From Oceanobacillus damuensis (GTDB lineage Bacteria; Bacillota; Bacilli; Bacillales; Amphibacillaceae): DNA of 64,000 bases. Shown piece by piece: positions 26,325 to 35,668 of this stretch. Positions within the stretch are counted from its first letter, which is position 1; each line of letters begins with the position of its first letter. The stretch lies in contig NZ_KV392043.1 in assembly GCF_001618145.1 (NCBI RefSeq), forward strand, positions 62,001-126,000, given 5' to 3'. The position numbers and the translations under genes are program-made. A model generated the notes under the pieces. That model had not been told where the DNA came from. It searched no databases and was given only the letters and a program-made list of their open reading frames with translations.

Positions 26325-26684
26325 ATGTTTACATTTCTGCCGAGCAGGGATCCCCATACAATTCCAGTAGAGATTGAAGGGAATGCGACAAAAGAGGATG
26401 CACAGAGACTTGATCAATATGTGAAGAATGAGTTTGGGGATGATGCTCCTTTTAATATTTTGGCGGTAATTAAGGAAATAGATGGTACGACACTGAAAGG
26501 CTTTACGGAAGGCGTGAAATTTGATGCGAAACGGTGGAAGCAGTTCAGGAAATTCGCCATTATCAGTGATGAAAATTGGATAAAAACCTCAGTGAAAATA
26601 GGTGATTATTTACCTGGCGTCACTACAGAACATTTTGCTTCAAGTCAGCTGGAAGAAGCCTGGTCGTGGATGATGCAAAGATAG
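26325..26684 (+). CDS. SpoIIAA-like STAS protein (DUF3478)
   Basis: 119 residues. The pattern EIEGNATKEDAQRLDQYV, FNILAVIKEIDGTTLKGFTEG, FRKFAIISDENWI and a C-terminal helix LEEAWSWM is that of the SpoIIAA-like family (PF11964), a stand-alone STAS fold often linked to membrane or stress functions. It lacks the phosphorylatable Asp-Ser of true anti-anti-sigma factors as far as can be seen. Start ATG is preceded by GGAGGCGATTCAGT. Role unknown. Confidence 0.75.
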   Translation: MFTFLPSRDPHTIPVEIEGNATKEDAQRLDQYVKNEFGDDAPFNILAVIKEIDGTTLKGFTEGVKFDAKRWKQFRKFAIISDENWIKTSVKIGDYLPGVTTEHFASSQLEEAWSWMMQR

Positions 26685-26865
26685 TTTTATCCCGCATGCA
26701 GCACGAATAACCTCCAGTCAAAAATTTGGTTATTCAGGGAAATATCAGATGTGGGATGTAAAATTGTCTAATTGAAATTTCACTTTATTACAACCGGAAT
26801 ACAGTTTATTAAAACAGGTTTTCTTTTACAATATGAGGCTAATACATATTGTAGAGGTGAGTAAT

Positions 26866-27165
26866 ATGTATTCCCTGCAAAAATGTAAAACAATCAATAA
26901 TCATGGGTTAATTAATCTTCCAAAGAAATGGCGGGTTGAACTTGGATTCGACTGTGGAGAATTGGTTGAAATCCGTATGCGGAGAAGGCAAATATGGATA
27001 TGTCACTGTCAAAATGATACGACTGAAAATCAACGGTATATTTCACCATATGGAACAATTACGATTCCTGCCGAATTTAGAAGGTTACTCGATATTAGCG
27101 ATAAAACAGAGCTGTGCTTGTATGTGGAACCGGAGAAGAATGCTTTCGTGATCATGCCTGATTAA
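26866..27165 (+). CDS. AbrB-like protein with two swapped-hairpin domains
   Basis: 99 residues. Two similar halves: KTINNHGLINLPKKWRVEL and ISPYGTITIPAEFRRLLDI, each followed by a short strand pair, as in AbrB/SpoVT-type swapped-hairpin DNA-binding domains. Tandem copies in one chain suggest that one polypeptide forms what is usually a dimer. ATG at 26866 follows GAGGTGA; the earlier in-frame ATG at 26833 has no site. Could be a transition-state type regulator or antitoxin, but no toxin is adjacent. Confidence 0.7.
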   Translation: MYSLQKCKTINNHGLINLPKKWRVELGFDCGELVEIRMRRRQIWICHCQNDTTENQRYISPYGTITIPAEFRRLLDISDKTELCLYVEPEKNAFVIMPD

Positions 27166-27190
27166 AAATATTATAGTAAGATTGTTGAAA

Positions 27191-27223
27191 TCAAAAACCT
27201 CTCAAAGAATGAGAGGTTTTTGA
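27191..27223. terminator. Bidirectional terminator
   Basis: TCAAAAACCTCTC / GAGAGGTTTTTGA with 7-base loop between convergent AbrB-like and flavodoxin-like genes. Confidence 0.9.
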
Positions 27224-27226
27224 TTT

Positions 27227-27853
27227 CTATTCAGAAACATTGCCTTCAGCAGGGATAGGGTGCTCCTGTAAAATTTTTGCCAAATGAACAAGGTTGTGGC
27301 TCGCCATTTGAATGTTTGATTGGGTAAAGTCACTTTTATATCCTTCCGCTTCAATATAGGAAGGCCTCGGTCCGGCTTCTCCAACCCAATATGCAATGGG
27401 ATTTGGCGGGATGGCAAATCCAAGCTGTGCAAGGCCAAAAATAAGATCGCCAGCTGCATTTTTCGCTCCATCCTCATTACCGGTAACAACGGCTCCAGCC
27501 ACTTTATTATAAAAAATAGGCTGGCCTTGTTCATTTGTTTCACTGCTGGATCCGTTTAAACGTTCAAGAACTTTTTTTGAAATACTGCTTTTTTCACCGA
27601 GCCAGACTGGTGAAGCCAGTATTAAAATATCGGCCTGTTTGACTTTTTCGAGTAATTTCGGCCACTCGTCACCATTGCCCATGTCGGCCGCAATCCCATA
27701 AGCGACATTATAATCTGCTACACGAATTACCTCTGACTTCATATGTTTGCTGTCAAATACATTCGTAAAATCTTTCAGCATTACATCCGTATTTGACTGT
27801 TCCTCAGATTTCTTTAAAGAACAATTCAAAATTAAGGCTTTTAGCGTTTCCAA
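27227..27853 (-). CDS. NADPH-dependent FMN reductase / flavodoxin family
   Basis: 208 residues. Flavodoxin-like fold: ALILNCSLKKSEEQSNTD phosphate loop, ADILILASPVWLGEKSSISK with the flavin-binding segment, and GAVVTGNEDGAKNAAGDLI. Such proteins are quinone or flavin reductases. TTG at 27853 is chosen since AAAGGAG lies eight bases before it; the GTG at 27862 abuts the ribosome site. Monocistronic; substrate unknown. Confidence 0.85.
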   Translation of the reverse strand: METLKALILNCSLKKSEEQSNTDVMLKDFTNVFDSKHMKSEVIRVADYNVAYGIAADMGNGDEWPKLLEKVKQADILILASPVWLGEKSSISKKVLERLNGSSSETNEQGQPIFYNKVAGAVVTGNEDGAKNAAGDLIFGLAQLGFAIPPNPIAYWVGEAGPRPSYIEAEGYKSDFTQSNIQMASHNLVHLAKILQEHPIPAEGNVSE

Positions 27854-28041
27854 GAAGATCACTCCTTTTTTTAATTATGTAGGTTCTCTACCCCGAATCT
27901 CCTTCAAATATGCGTTTGCTCGGACAATCATCTGATCATATCCAGAGGGCAAAGCATGCTATCATCCTATTCCTGTATAAAAAAAGACCGTTATGGGAAA
28001 GAAAAGGGGTAGAATCTATCTTACTTAATCGAGGGGATTAC

Positions 28042-29583
28042 ATGGCGAGATCTTTTTTCAGCAGAAAGAAAAAGAATAAGCAAAGTAACCAGGACACACA
28101 GCAACCTAAGTTTAGTGCAAAACTAAAGAAAAGCCTTGACGATAATCTGGAAAATATGAAAACAATGCTTGGGAACCCAGGTGACCTCGTTGTTCGCGAG
28201 CTGATGATAGGTGGTTTGGAAACAAGAGCAGCAATCATGTACATAAATGGATTAACAGATAAAAATCTAATTAACAATAATATTTTAAAGACCATACAGC
28301 TTAATCTTAAGCAATTTGAATCAAATGTACTGGATAAGATTTTTGAGGAAGTAATAGCGATTACAGACACTAAAAAAGCAAACTCGATGGACGAGGTATC
28401 TTTAGCTCTTTTAAACGGAGGCACAGCTTTTTATATAGATGGAATGGAAACCGTTTTACTAATGGGCACTTCAGGTGGTGAAACCCGTTCCATTGAAGAG
28501 CCTGACTCAGAAACATTGATTCGGGGACCAAGGGATGGATTTGTTGAAAGTATCGAAACGAATCTTGCGTTGATCCGCCGTGATATTAAGGATCCAAATC
28601 TGCGCTTTAAACAACATGAAGTCGGAAGAAGGTCAAAGCAAAAATTAGTTGTCAGTTATGTGGAGGGAATCGTAAACCCTGAAATTGTAGAAGAAATAGA
28701 GCGCAGACTGAAGACGATTGATGTCGATATTGCTTCCGATTCAGCATATGTAGAACAATGGATAGAGGATAGTTTTTTATCGATATTCCCGCAATTCTTG
28801 AACACAGAGCGACCAGACAAAGTTTCAGCTGTATTGCTGCAGGGGAAGGTTGCGATTTTAGTGGAGGGAACTCCTTTTGTCCTCCTTGCTCCAATCTCAC
28901 TGGGAGAAGCATTATTCTCGATGGAGGACTATAATCAACGTTGGTTATCGGCAACATTGCTGAGAACGCTTCGCTATTTCTCGGCCTTTATTGCCATCTT
29001 CCTGCCTGCCATTTATATTGCGCTTGTTTCCTATCATCCGGGAATGCTTCCCAGTACACTTGTGTTTTCCATTGCAGCATCGCGTGAAGGTGTACCTTTT
29101 CCGGCAGCCATTGAAGCAATATTAATGGCGGTGACTTTTGAAATCCTGCATGAGGCTGGGATCAGACTGCCAAAGGTGATCGGGCAGACAATCGGTATCG
29201 TCGGTGGACTGGTAATTGGGGAAGCGGCTGTCAGCGCTGGAATTGTTAGTACACTTATGGTTATTGTTACAGCTTTGACAGCAATCGCAACCTTTAGTGT
29301 TCCTTCCTATAGTGTTGCAATTACATTCCGGATGTTACGATTTGCTTTTATGATAGCAGCCTCCATATTAGGTCTGTATGGCATTGTCCTTATTTACATT
29401 ATGGTCAATATTCACCTTGTTAACTTGAAAAGTATTGGTGTCCCCTACGTTGCACCATTTGCTCCGATTTTTGTTACTGACTGGAAGGACTTGATTTTTC
29501 GTGCTCCTGTTACAAAATTGACACAGCGACCGGCTTTCCTTAAAACAACAGATGATCAGTCAAAAGAGACAAAATCGAATTAA
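28042..29583 (+). CDS. Spore germination receptor subunit A (GerA/GerKA family)
   Basis: 513 residues. Long hydrophilic N-terminus (to ~300), then four or five membrane segments and a conserved C-terminus (YVAPFAPIFVTDWKDLIFRAP). Family signatures VREL-x-GGLETRAAIMYINGL and SIFPQFLNTERPDKVSAVLLQGKVAIL-region are present. A subunits of inner spore-membrane nutrient receptors sense germinants with B and C subunits. ATG at 28042 follows GAGGGGATT; the upstream ATG at 27910 has no site. First gene of an A-B-C-small operon; the germinant is not readable. Confidence 0.93.
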   Translation: MARSFFSRKKKNKQSNQDTQQPKFSAKLKKSLDDNLENMKTMLGNPGDLVVRELMIGGLETRAAIMYINGLTDKNLINNNILKTIQLNLKQFESNVLDKIFEEVIAITDTKKANSMDEVSLALLNGGTAFYIDGMETVLLMGTSGGETRSIEEPDSETLIRGPRDGFVESIETNLALIRRDIKDPNLRFKQHEVGRRSKQKLVVSYVEGIVNPEIVEEIERRLKTIDVDIASDSAYVEQWIEDSFLSIFPQFLNTERPDKVSAVLLQGKVAILVEGTPFVLLAPISLGEALFSMEDYNQRWLSATLLRTLRYFSAFIAIFLPAIYIALVSYHPGMLPSTLVFSIAASREGVPFPAAIEAILMAVTFEILHEAGIRLPKVIGQTIGIVGGLVIGEAAVSAGIVSTLMVIVTALTAIATFSVPSYSVAITFRMLRFAFMIAASILGLYGIVLIYIMVNIHLVNLKSIGVPYVAPFAPIFVTDWKDLIFRAPVTKLTQRPAFLKTTDDQSKETKSN

Positions 29584-29598
29584 AGGAAGGAATAGGGT

Positions 29599-30708
29599 AT
29601 GAGTACTTTTAAATACGGCGATGAGAAAATTAAATCACGTGATATTATGATCGCCGTTCCTTCTATGGTGATTGCAATAGGAATTATTGTTTTCCCAAGA
29701 GAGCTTGCTGATAAAACGATAGCAGCGGATGGATGGGTTTCTATCGTAATTGGGGGAGGAATAGCAATTCTGTTAGTTTGGCTTGTCGCAAAATTGGCTG
29801 CAAACTTTCCCAACCAATCCTTTCTTTCTTATGCATCCTATCTGGTGACAAAACCAGTAGCAATCGTCTTAACTTTTATGTTCGCTATTCAAGGAATCAT
29901 CGTTTCAGCTTTTGAAGTCCGTGCTATTTCAGATATTTCGCATCAGTACTTATTTGATCAGACACCGCAAGAAGTCGTCTCATTGTGTTTTTTACTTGTC
30001 GTCGTGTATGCTGTTTCGGGTTCCCGAGCAGGACTGTTCCGTCTCAATGCCATGTTTTTGCCGATCATTTTTGCTGCAACCATATTGCTGATTTTTTTTT
30101 CCTTAGGGTTTATACATACAGAACATTTATTGCCTGTCTTTAAGACAGATGCTCGAGGATATTTACAAGGAACGTTGGCCAGTACAACATCGTTTACCGG
30201 GATTGGGATCTTGTTTTTCTATATTTCATTAGTAAAGAAGCCTGAAAAAGCACCTGCCATGGCCGCATTCGGCATGTCATGGGCAGTCGGTCTATATATA
30301 TTAATTTATGTAACCTGTATAGTTGTATTTGGGGAAACGGCAACCGCGAATATTCGCTTCCCGCTTATCGAGTTAGCCAAAACGGTAGAAGTTCCAGGTG
30401 GCTTTTTCGAACGGATAGAATCGTTATTTTTTATCATCTGGATTATGGCAATTTTCAACACTGCTGCGATGGCGTTTGATGTTTCTGTAATAGCCTTGAA
30501 TTCTATTTTTTCTAAAGTAGTTAAAATAAAAATAATATTAGTGTTATCGCCCTTCATATACTTTATTGCATCACTTCCAAATGATTTCCTGGATATTGGG
30601 AAGGTCGGGGATTTCGCGAGTTATTATGGCTGGGGATTAACAGGAATGGTGGCACTTGTGTTTTGGATAATAGTTAAAGTAAAAGGAGTCAAACAAAGTG
30701 GTAAATAA
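29599..30708 (+). CDS. Spore germination receptor subunit B (GerB/GerKB family)
   Basis: 369 residues with ten membrane segments, an APC-superfamily-like permease fold (PF03845). Starts FKYGDEKIKSRDIMIAVPSM and contains GWVSIVIGGGIAILLVWLV. B subunits hold the germinant-binding pocket. ATG preceded by AAGGAAGG, 15 bp after subunit A. Overlaps subunit C by 11 bp. Confidence 0.93.
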   Translation: MSTFKYGDEKIKSRDIMIAVPSMVIAIGIIVFPRELADKTIAADGWVSIVIGGGIAILLVWLVAKLAANFPNQSFLSYASYLVTKPVAIVLTFMFAIQGIIVSAFEVRAISDISHQYLFDQTPQEVVSLCFLLVVVYAVSGSRAGLFRLNAMFLPIIFAATILLIFFSLGFIHTEHLLPVFKTDARGYLQGTLASTTSFTGIGILFFYISLVKKPEKAPAMAAFGMSWAVGLYILIYVTCIVVFGETATANIRFPLIELAKTVEVPGGFFERIESLFFIIWIMAIFNTAAMAFDVSVIALNSIFSKVVKIKIILVLSPFIYFIASLPNDFLDIGKVGDFASYYGWGLTGMVALVFWIIVKVKGVKQSGK

Positions 30709-31894
30709 AAAGTACATCCTGATACTTATACACGTTTTACTGGCTATGCTTATTTCTGGATGCTGGGACGAAATAGAAGTGGAGGACCGGGCGTTGCTGT
30801 CCGGAGTTGCAATTGATTTTGCAGATGAAAAAGGAGAAGGGGATAGACCTGTATATGAAATGACACTTCAATTTGCTGTACCTAGTGCAATAGGTACAGC
30901 ATCAGAAGGCGGGGGAGGGAAGGCGTTTCGTAATTTAAGCCAAACCGGAGAGAGCATATTTGGGATTAACTCAGATATCTCCAGGCAGGAAAATCGTCGG
31001 ATAAATACAGAGCATTTGGACGTGGTACTTGTCTCCGGGCAGATTTCAGAAAAAGAGGGTTTATTTGTTGATATTATGGATGTTTTCCTTCGACAACCGG
31101 GCATGAGAAGAGGGATATTGCTCGCGATTGCGGATGGCAATGATCAAAAGGCTAAAGGACTGCTTGACATCGAACCAGAACATGAGAAAATACCCGCAAG
31201 ATATATAAGTGAATTGATGGAAAATCCTGCAACACCAGAAACAATTGAACCGTTTCGAGTTGGGGACATACAAGAGAAGCTGTTGAATAACAGAAGTTTT
31301 ACAATACCCCAACTTGCCATTTTTTCGGATAACAGTATCAATTATGATGGAGTTGCAGTCTTTGATGGCCATACAAGTAAGATAGTAGATACACTTAAAG
31401 GTGATGAAGTCAAGGGACTGAACTATATTACTGGTAAGGAGCAATTAGGAAGTGTCACGGCAGAGCTGGAAGGAGAATTGGTGGGATTTATAGTGCTGGA
31501 AGGCAGCAGCAAAATTAAGCTTACAAATAAAGATAAACAAAATTTACAATTTCAGGTGGATGTCGAAGTAGAAGCCCAATTGACTGAATACCGAGGGAAC
31601 AAGGATTTTTACAAAAAAGGAAATCTCGAAAAGTTTGAGAAGGCGTTAAAGGATAAAATTGAACAAACAGCTACAGATACGGTTAAAAAGGTGAAGGATG
31701 ATTTGCAGGTTGATGTTTTAACTTTCGCTGACCACCTTCGAGGCCATCACTATGAATTATGGGAAAAAGTGAAAGATAATTGGGATCATGGAGAAAACTA
31801 TTTTTCAAAAAGTGATGTCACCTTTAATGTCACTGCAACTCTGAGAGAACCGGGGAATACCATTCAGTTAAAAAAAGAGGGGGATAAGGAATAA
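30698..31894 (+). CDS. Spore germination receptor subunit C, lipoprotein (GerC family)
   Basis: 398 residues. Lipoprotein signal with lipobox LISGC (Cys 22) followed by WDEIEVEDRALLSGVAID, a GerC hallmark. The rest is the soluble GerAC domain on the outer face of the inner spore membrane. GTG start inside the end of subunit B with AAAGGAG. Immediately followed, one base after its stop, by a 59-codon gene. Confidence 0.93.
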   Translation: MVNKKYILILIHVLLAMLISGCWDEIEVEDRALLSGVAIDFADEKGEGDRPVYEMTLQFAVPSAIGTASEGGGGKAFRNLSQTGESIFGINSDISRQENRRINTEHLDVVLVSGQISEKEGLFVDIMDVFLRQPGMRRGILLAIADGNDQKAKGLLDIEPEHEKIPARYISELMENPATPETIEPFRVGDIQEKLLNNRSFTIPQLAIFSDNSINYDGVAVFDGHTSKIVDTLKGDEVKGLNYITGKEQLGSVTAELEGELVGFIVLEGSSKIKLTNKDKQNLQFQVDVEVEAQLTEYRGNKDFYKKGNLEKFEKALKDKIEQTATDTVKKVKDDLQVDVLTFADHLRGHHYELWEKVKDNWDHGENYFSKSDVTFNVTATLREPGNTIQLKKEGDKE

Positions 31895-31895
31895 C

Positions 31896-32075
31896 ATGTG
31901 GAACTGGCTGATGGAGAGATTGCCGGGTACAATTGGATTTATTTTCGTATTCCTGGCTTTTTTTATACCATATATAACATACAAAATAAATACGATGCTG
32001 CACAAGGATGGGGATCCCCCTTGGAAAAAAGAGGAAATGGACAAGCAAGCCAAGGATCAGCAGCCACTAAATTAA
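31896..32075 (+). CDS. Small membrane protein of the ger operon (D-like)
   Basis: 59 residues: MWNWLMERLPG, one hydrophobic segment (~12-30), then a charged tail (KDGDPPWKKEEMDKQAKDQQ). Start ATG is one base after the subunit C stop, with GAGGGGGATAAGG as ribosome site, so it is clearly translated with the receptor. Small membrane proteins encoded in or beside ger operons (D genes, such as yfkS-like ones) modulate germination in Bacillus; this one has only one evident segment, where many have two. Function by position. Confidence 0.75.
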   Translation: MWNWLMERLPGTIGFIFVFLAFFIPYITYKINTMLHKDGDPPWKKEEMDKQAKDQQPLN

Positions 32076-32194
32076 TGCTTACATGCTAAAGCTATCAATC
32101 ATTGCACTTGGGTTTTTGCAAGCAGGTAAAATACTGAAACTATTTTTGCTTCGTGATAGACTGAATGGTAAAGACCATGTGGAGTGATGTACAT

Positions 32195-33697
32195 ATGAAT
32201 TTAGAAACATATTTAAAATTAGATGCGACCGAAATGGCAAATTTGGTGCGGAAAAAAGAAGTAAACTCAAGAGAATTACTGGAAATCGCCTTCAAGCAAC
32301 TGGAAAAAGCTGATCCACTCTTAAACATTGCCACACATACAAGAATGGATCAAGCCCTTGAAGAAGCGGAGCGAATATCGATAGAGAATGCGCCGTTTAA
32401 TGGTGTCCCTATATTGATGAAAAATATTTCCCAAAGTGTTGAAGGGAAACCATTGACTTCCGGTTCGAGGCTTCTTAAAGAAAGTCGATCCAAACATGAT
32501 TCCTATTTTGTGAAGAAATTTCGTGATGCCGGTTTCCATTTTATGGGGCACACGAATGCACCGGAATTTGGCTTAAAGAATATTACAGAACCAAAGCTGT
32601 ACGGACCAACCAGAAATCCGTGGAATGCAGAGTATTCACCGGGAGGATCAAGTGGCGGAGCAGCCGCTGCAATTGCAGCAGGAATTGTCCCGATGGCAGG
32701 GGCGAGCGATGGTGGTGGATCCATACGCATTCCAGCTTCGTTCACAAGTCTTTTCGGTTTGAAACCGACAAGGGGACGTACACCCGTTGGTCCTGGAGTC
32801 GGTCGGCAGTGGCAAGGTGCCTCCATTAATTTTGTATTAAGCCGGACGGTGCGTGACAGTGCTGCAATGCTGGATATCCTTCAAGTTGTCCAGCCGGAAG
32901 CGGCCTTTCAGGTCCCATTATTTGCAGGTAGTTATAAAGATGCCATGCAGCAAGACTTTGACAGACCACTACGTGTCGCTTTTTCCACCAAGTCACCGGT
33001 CGGTACGCCTGTGTCTGAAGAAGCGAAAATGGCTGTGGAGAAAACTGTCCAGTGGTTGGAAGGACAAGGCCATCATATAGAGGAAAAAGAAAATGATGTG
33101 GACGGAATCCAACTGATGAGGGATTACTACATCATGAATAGCGGGGAAATGAATGCAACGATCTTAGGTTTGGAGCAAATGATTGGCCGTGAAATTACTG
33201 CCGAGGATGTAGAAATTGAAACATGGTTGCTGCACGAAGCAGGAAAATCAATTTCTGCAGCTGCGTTTTCGGCAAGTCTCGCATCATGGGACATTGCGGC
33301 GGCACAGATGGCTCACCTCCATCGCACATATGATTTTTATATTACACCTGCCACAGCAAATACAGCACCGAAAGTAGGGGAGCTGACGTTTTCTGAAAAG
33401 GAACAGGAGCAATTGCTGTCATATATGGAAAAAGCAAATAGGAGTGGCAAGCAGGAACTGATTTATGACATGTTTTTGCCAAGCTTAACGTATACACCGT
33501 TTACCCAGCTTGCGAATCTGACCGGACAACCAGCAATGTCTGTACCACTGCACCTGTCTCGGAATGGTCTTCCTTTAGGGGTGCAAATTTTGGCGCAGAA
33601 AGGGGAAGAACATCGGCTGCTTCAGTTGGCCGATAAATTGGAGCAATCAGGTTTATGGATCGGGATGAAAGGGAATCCGTATTTTGATAGACAGTAA
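32195..33697 (+). CDS. Amidase signature family protein
   Basis: 500 residues. Ser-cisSer-Lys triad visible: Lys in VPILMKNISQ (~79), cis-Ser in GGSSGGAAAAIAAG and nucleophile Ser in GASDGGGSIRIPAS. Such enzymes hydrolyse amides, including aryl and amino-acid amides. ATG at 32195 follows GGAGTGATGTACAT; the longer frame from 32165 has no site. An AbgT-family transporter lies downstream, separated by a repeat and a cre-like site, so both may serve amide or acyl-amino-acid use. Confidence 0.9.
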   Translation: MNLETYLKLDATEMANLVRKKEVNSRELLEIAFKQLEKADPLLNIATHTRMDQALEEAERISIENAPFNGVPILMKNISQSVEGKPLTSGSRLLKESRSKHDSYFVKKFRDAGFHFMGHTNAPEFGLKNITEPKLYGPTRNPWNAEYSPGGSSGGAAAAIAAGIVPMAGASDGGGSIRIPASFTSLFGLKPTRGRTPVGPGVGRQWQGASINFVLSRTVRDSAAMLDILQVVQPEAAFQVPLFAGSYKDAMQQDFDRPLRVAFSTKSPVGTPVSEEAKMAVEKTVQWLEGQGHHIEEKENDVDGIQLMRDYYIMNSGEMNATILGLEQMIGREITAEDVEIETWLLHEAGKSISAAAFSASLASWDIAAAQMAHLHRTYDFYITPATANTAPKVGELTFSEKEQEQLLSYMEKANRSGKQELIYDMFLPSLTYTPFTQLANLTGQPAMSVPLHLSRNGLPLGVQILAQKGEEHRLLQLADKLEQSGLWIGMKGNPYFDRQ

Positions 33698-33772
33698 AAC
33701 TACAAACCTACCAAACACATAAATGCAACCGAGGCTGTCGCCCGAAAGTCCTGGACAGCCAGGATTTCTAAT
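33698..33772 (+). repeat. Terminator-following repeat, copy 5 (divergent)
   Basis: AACTACAAACCTACCAAACAC-ATAAATGCAACCGAGGCTGTC...GACAGCCAGGATTTCTAAT: linker, hairpin B and tail are recognisable with several changes. It follows the amidase stop directly; no separate terminator is seen, so it may act as one. Confidence 0.65.
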
Positions 33773-33942
33773 AGGATTGGAAATACATATAGTTTTTTTG
33801 ATGGATGGCCCTGTCTATATAAGCCCTTCTTTTTCAGTTTTTCCTGATTTTCAAAGAAACGCTCCCAGCCCTGATCTTGGAGAAACTTTCATTGATATAT
33901 CCCTTTTGGGAAATTTAGTCTTTAGGATTAGGAATGCATAAT

Positions 33943-33954
33943 GGAAACGTTTCC
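33943..33954. promoter_or_regulatory. Candidate cre (CcpA) site
   Basis: ATGGAAACGTTTCCG contains the perfect palindrome GGAAACGTTTCC and fits the cre consensus WTGNAANCGNWNNCW. It lies 60 bp before the AbgT-like gene, so carbon catabolite control is plausible. No other element was found in 33773-34013. Confidence 0.55.
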
Positions 33955-34013
33955 GATTACGGATAATTTTATCAGAATATTATATCTTCAAAGGTGAGAA
34001 AGGAGTTATTGAA

Positions 34014-35546
34014 ATGGCAAACGGTAGAAAGGGAATATTTCAACGTTCATTGGATGGTGTTGAGCTCGTCGGGAATAGGCTGCCTCATCCGGTTACATTA
34101 TTTGCGATTTTAGCGTTGTTTGTCCTCTTGCTTTCAGCTGCATTGCAGCCGCTTGGGATAAGTGTTGAACACCCAGGTGAAGAAGGAACGATGGTGGAAA
34201 TAAAAAATCTGCTGAATGCAGAGGGGATCCAATATATATTCGGAAGCATGACAGATAACTTCATTGGCTTCGCACCTCTTGGTGTTGTTCTGGTAACAAT
34301 GCTTGGGATTGGGGTAGCTGAACGTACAGGGTTAATTAGTGCTTTACTGAGAGGTTTTGTTTTATCAATACCTAATCGTTTTATAACAATAGGTTTGGTT
34401 TTCGCCGGTATCATGTCCAGTGTGGCATCTGACGCAGGTTATGTGGTATTGCCGCCGCTTGGTGCATTGATATTCGCCGCACTTGGACGCCATCCATTAG
34501 CAGGACTTGCAGCCGCATTTGCTGGTGTGTCAGCAGGTTTCAGTGCGAACTTGCTCCTATCCGGTACAGACGCAATGCTTGGGGAAATGACGATTGCCGC
34601 AGCGGCTATCATAGACCCGGCTTATGCTGAAACAATGAATATTGCAATGAACTGGTTCTTTATTGCTGCTTCTGTATTTGTGCTTACCTTTATAGGTGCA
34701 TGGGTTACGGAGAGAGTCGTGGAACCTCGCCTTGGTTCATATGACGGTGATCAGAAGGAAAGCTTGGAAGGTATTCAGCCACTTGAGAAGAAGGGGCTGA
34801 CTTGGTCGGGTATTGCACTTGCAATAGGATTGATTTTAACGGCATTGCTCATTGTCCCTGAAGGTGCCCCGTTACGTGGGACAGAGGGTGACACGATGGC
34901 GCAAATTGTTCAGTCTCCGTTTATGAGCTCATTAGTGCCGATTATTGCTATTCTGTTCTTAATCCCAGGACTTGTGTATGGTATTGTCACGAAAGTAATT
35001 AGAAATGACAAAGATGTTGCCGGGCAAATGTCGGATACGATGGCATCTATGGGAATGTTTATTGTTCTTGCATTTACGGCAGGTCAATTTGTAGCTTACT
35101 TTAATGAATCAAATATGGGGATTGTTCTTGGAGTATATGGTGCAGAGTTCCTTGACAGCGTGAACTTGACAGGTATTCCGCTGATATTATTATTCATTTT
35201 AATCACTGCATTCATAAATATCTTTATTGGAAGTGCATCTGCAAAATGGGCAATGATGGCACCGATATTTGTGCCGATTATGATGCAGCTGGGCTATTCA
35301 CCGGAGCTTACTCAAATGGCTTACCGTATTGCAGATTCAACAACCAACATTATCACACCATTAATGACATATTTTGCAATCATTATCGCTTTTGCGCAAA
35401 AGTATGATAAGAAAATGGGAATTGGAACATTAATTTCTGTTATGCTTCCATATACCATTTACTTCCTGATAGGTTGGACAATTATGCTGATCATTTGGAT
35501 GCTGGCTGGAGTACCACTTGGACCAGGCGGACCACTCACATATTAA
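34014..35546 (+). CDS. AbgT family transporter
   Basis: 510 residues, about 12 membrane segments. Family motifs: VGNRLPHPVTLFAILA at the N-terminus, GFSANLLLSGTDAMLGEMT (inner repeat) and FIGSASAKWAMMAPIFVPIM (second repeat). AbgT proteins carry p-aminobenzoyl-glutamate or export sulfonamide-like compounds. ATG after AAAGGAGTTATTGAA. The upstream amidase could act on its substrate, but no abgA/abgB peptidase is nearby. Confidence 0.9.
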   Translation: MANGRKGIFQRSLDGVELVGNRLPHPVTLFAILALFVLLLSAALQPLGISVEHPGEEGTMVEIKNLLNAEGIQYIFGSMTDNFIGFAPLGVVLVTMLGIGVAERTGLISALLRGFVLSIPNRFITIGLVFAGIMSSVASDAGYVVLPPLGALIFAALGRHPLAGLAAAFAGVSAGFSANLLLSGTDAMLGEMTIAAAAIIDPAYAETMNIAMNWFFIAASVFVLTFIGAWVTERVVEPRLGSYDGDQKESLEGIQPLEKKGLTWSGIALAIGLILTALLIVPEGAPLRGTEGDTMAQIVQSPFMSSLVPIIAILFLIPGLVYGIVTKVIRNDKDVAGQMSDTMASMGMFIVLAFTAGQFVAYFNESNMGIVLGVYGAEFLDSVNLTGIPLILLFILITAFINIFIGSASAKWAMMAPIFVPIMMQLGYSPELTQMAYRIADSTTNIITPLMTYFAIIIAFAQKYDKKMGIGTLISVMLPYTIYFLIGWTIMLIIWMLAGVPLGPGGPLTY

Positions 35547-35572
35547 ACAAATCTATAAACGGAAATGGCATT

Positions 35573-35601
35573 ACTCAGCAATTGGGTAATGCCATTTTTT
35601 T
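35573..35601 (+). terminator. Intrinsic terminator after AbgT gene
   Basis: AAATGGCATTAC ... GTAATGCCATTT followed by TTT. A short REP-type repeat begins just after it. Confidence 0.9.
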
Positions 35602-35610
35602 CGACAAAAT

Positions 35611-35639
35611 TCGGGGAGTGACAGGCACCTGATCGGGGA
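35611..35639 (+). repeat. Short dispersed repeat, GTGACAGGCACC type
   Basis: TCGGGGAGTGACAGGCACCT then GATCG, shared with 46763-46784 (CGGGAAGTGACAGGCACCT-AATCG). Both copies are preceded by TCGACAAA and sit a short distance after a terminator. Probably a REP-type remnant. Confidence 0.6.
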
Positions 35640-35668
35640 ATAGGTTGGTGAGGGGAGGGTGGTTAGTA

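Noticed and set aside
32083-32187. 34-codon frame (MLKLSIIALGFLQAGKILKL...) between the ger operon and the amidase
   Set aside because: The hydrophobic pattern looks like a mini membrane protein, but no Shine-Dalgarno precedes the ATG; kept only as a remote possibility.
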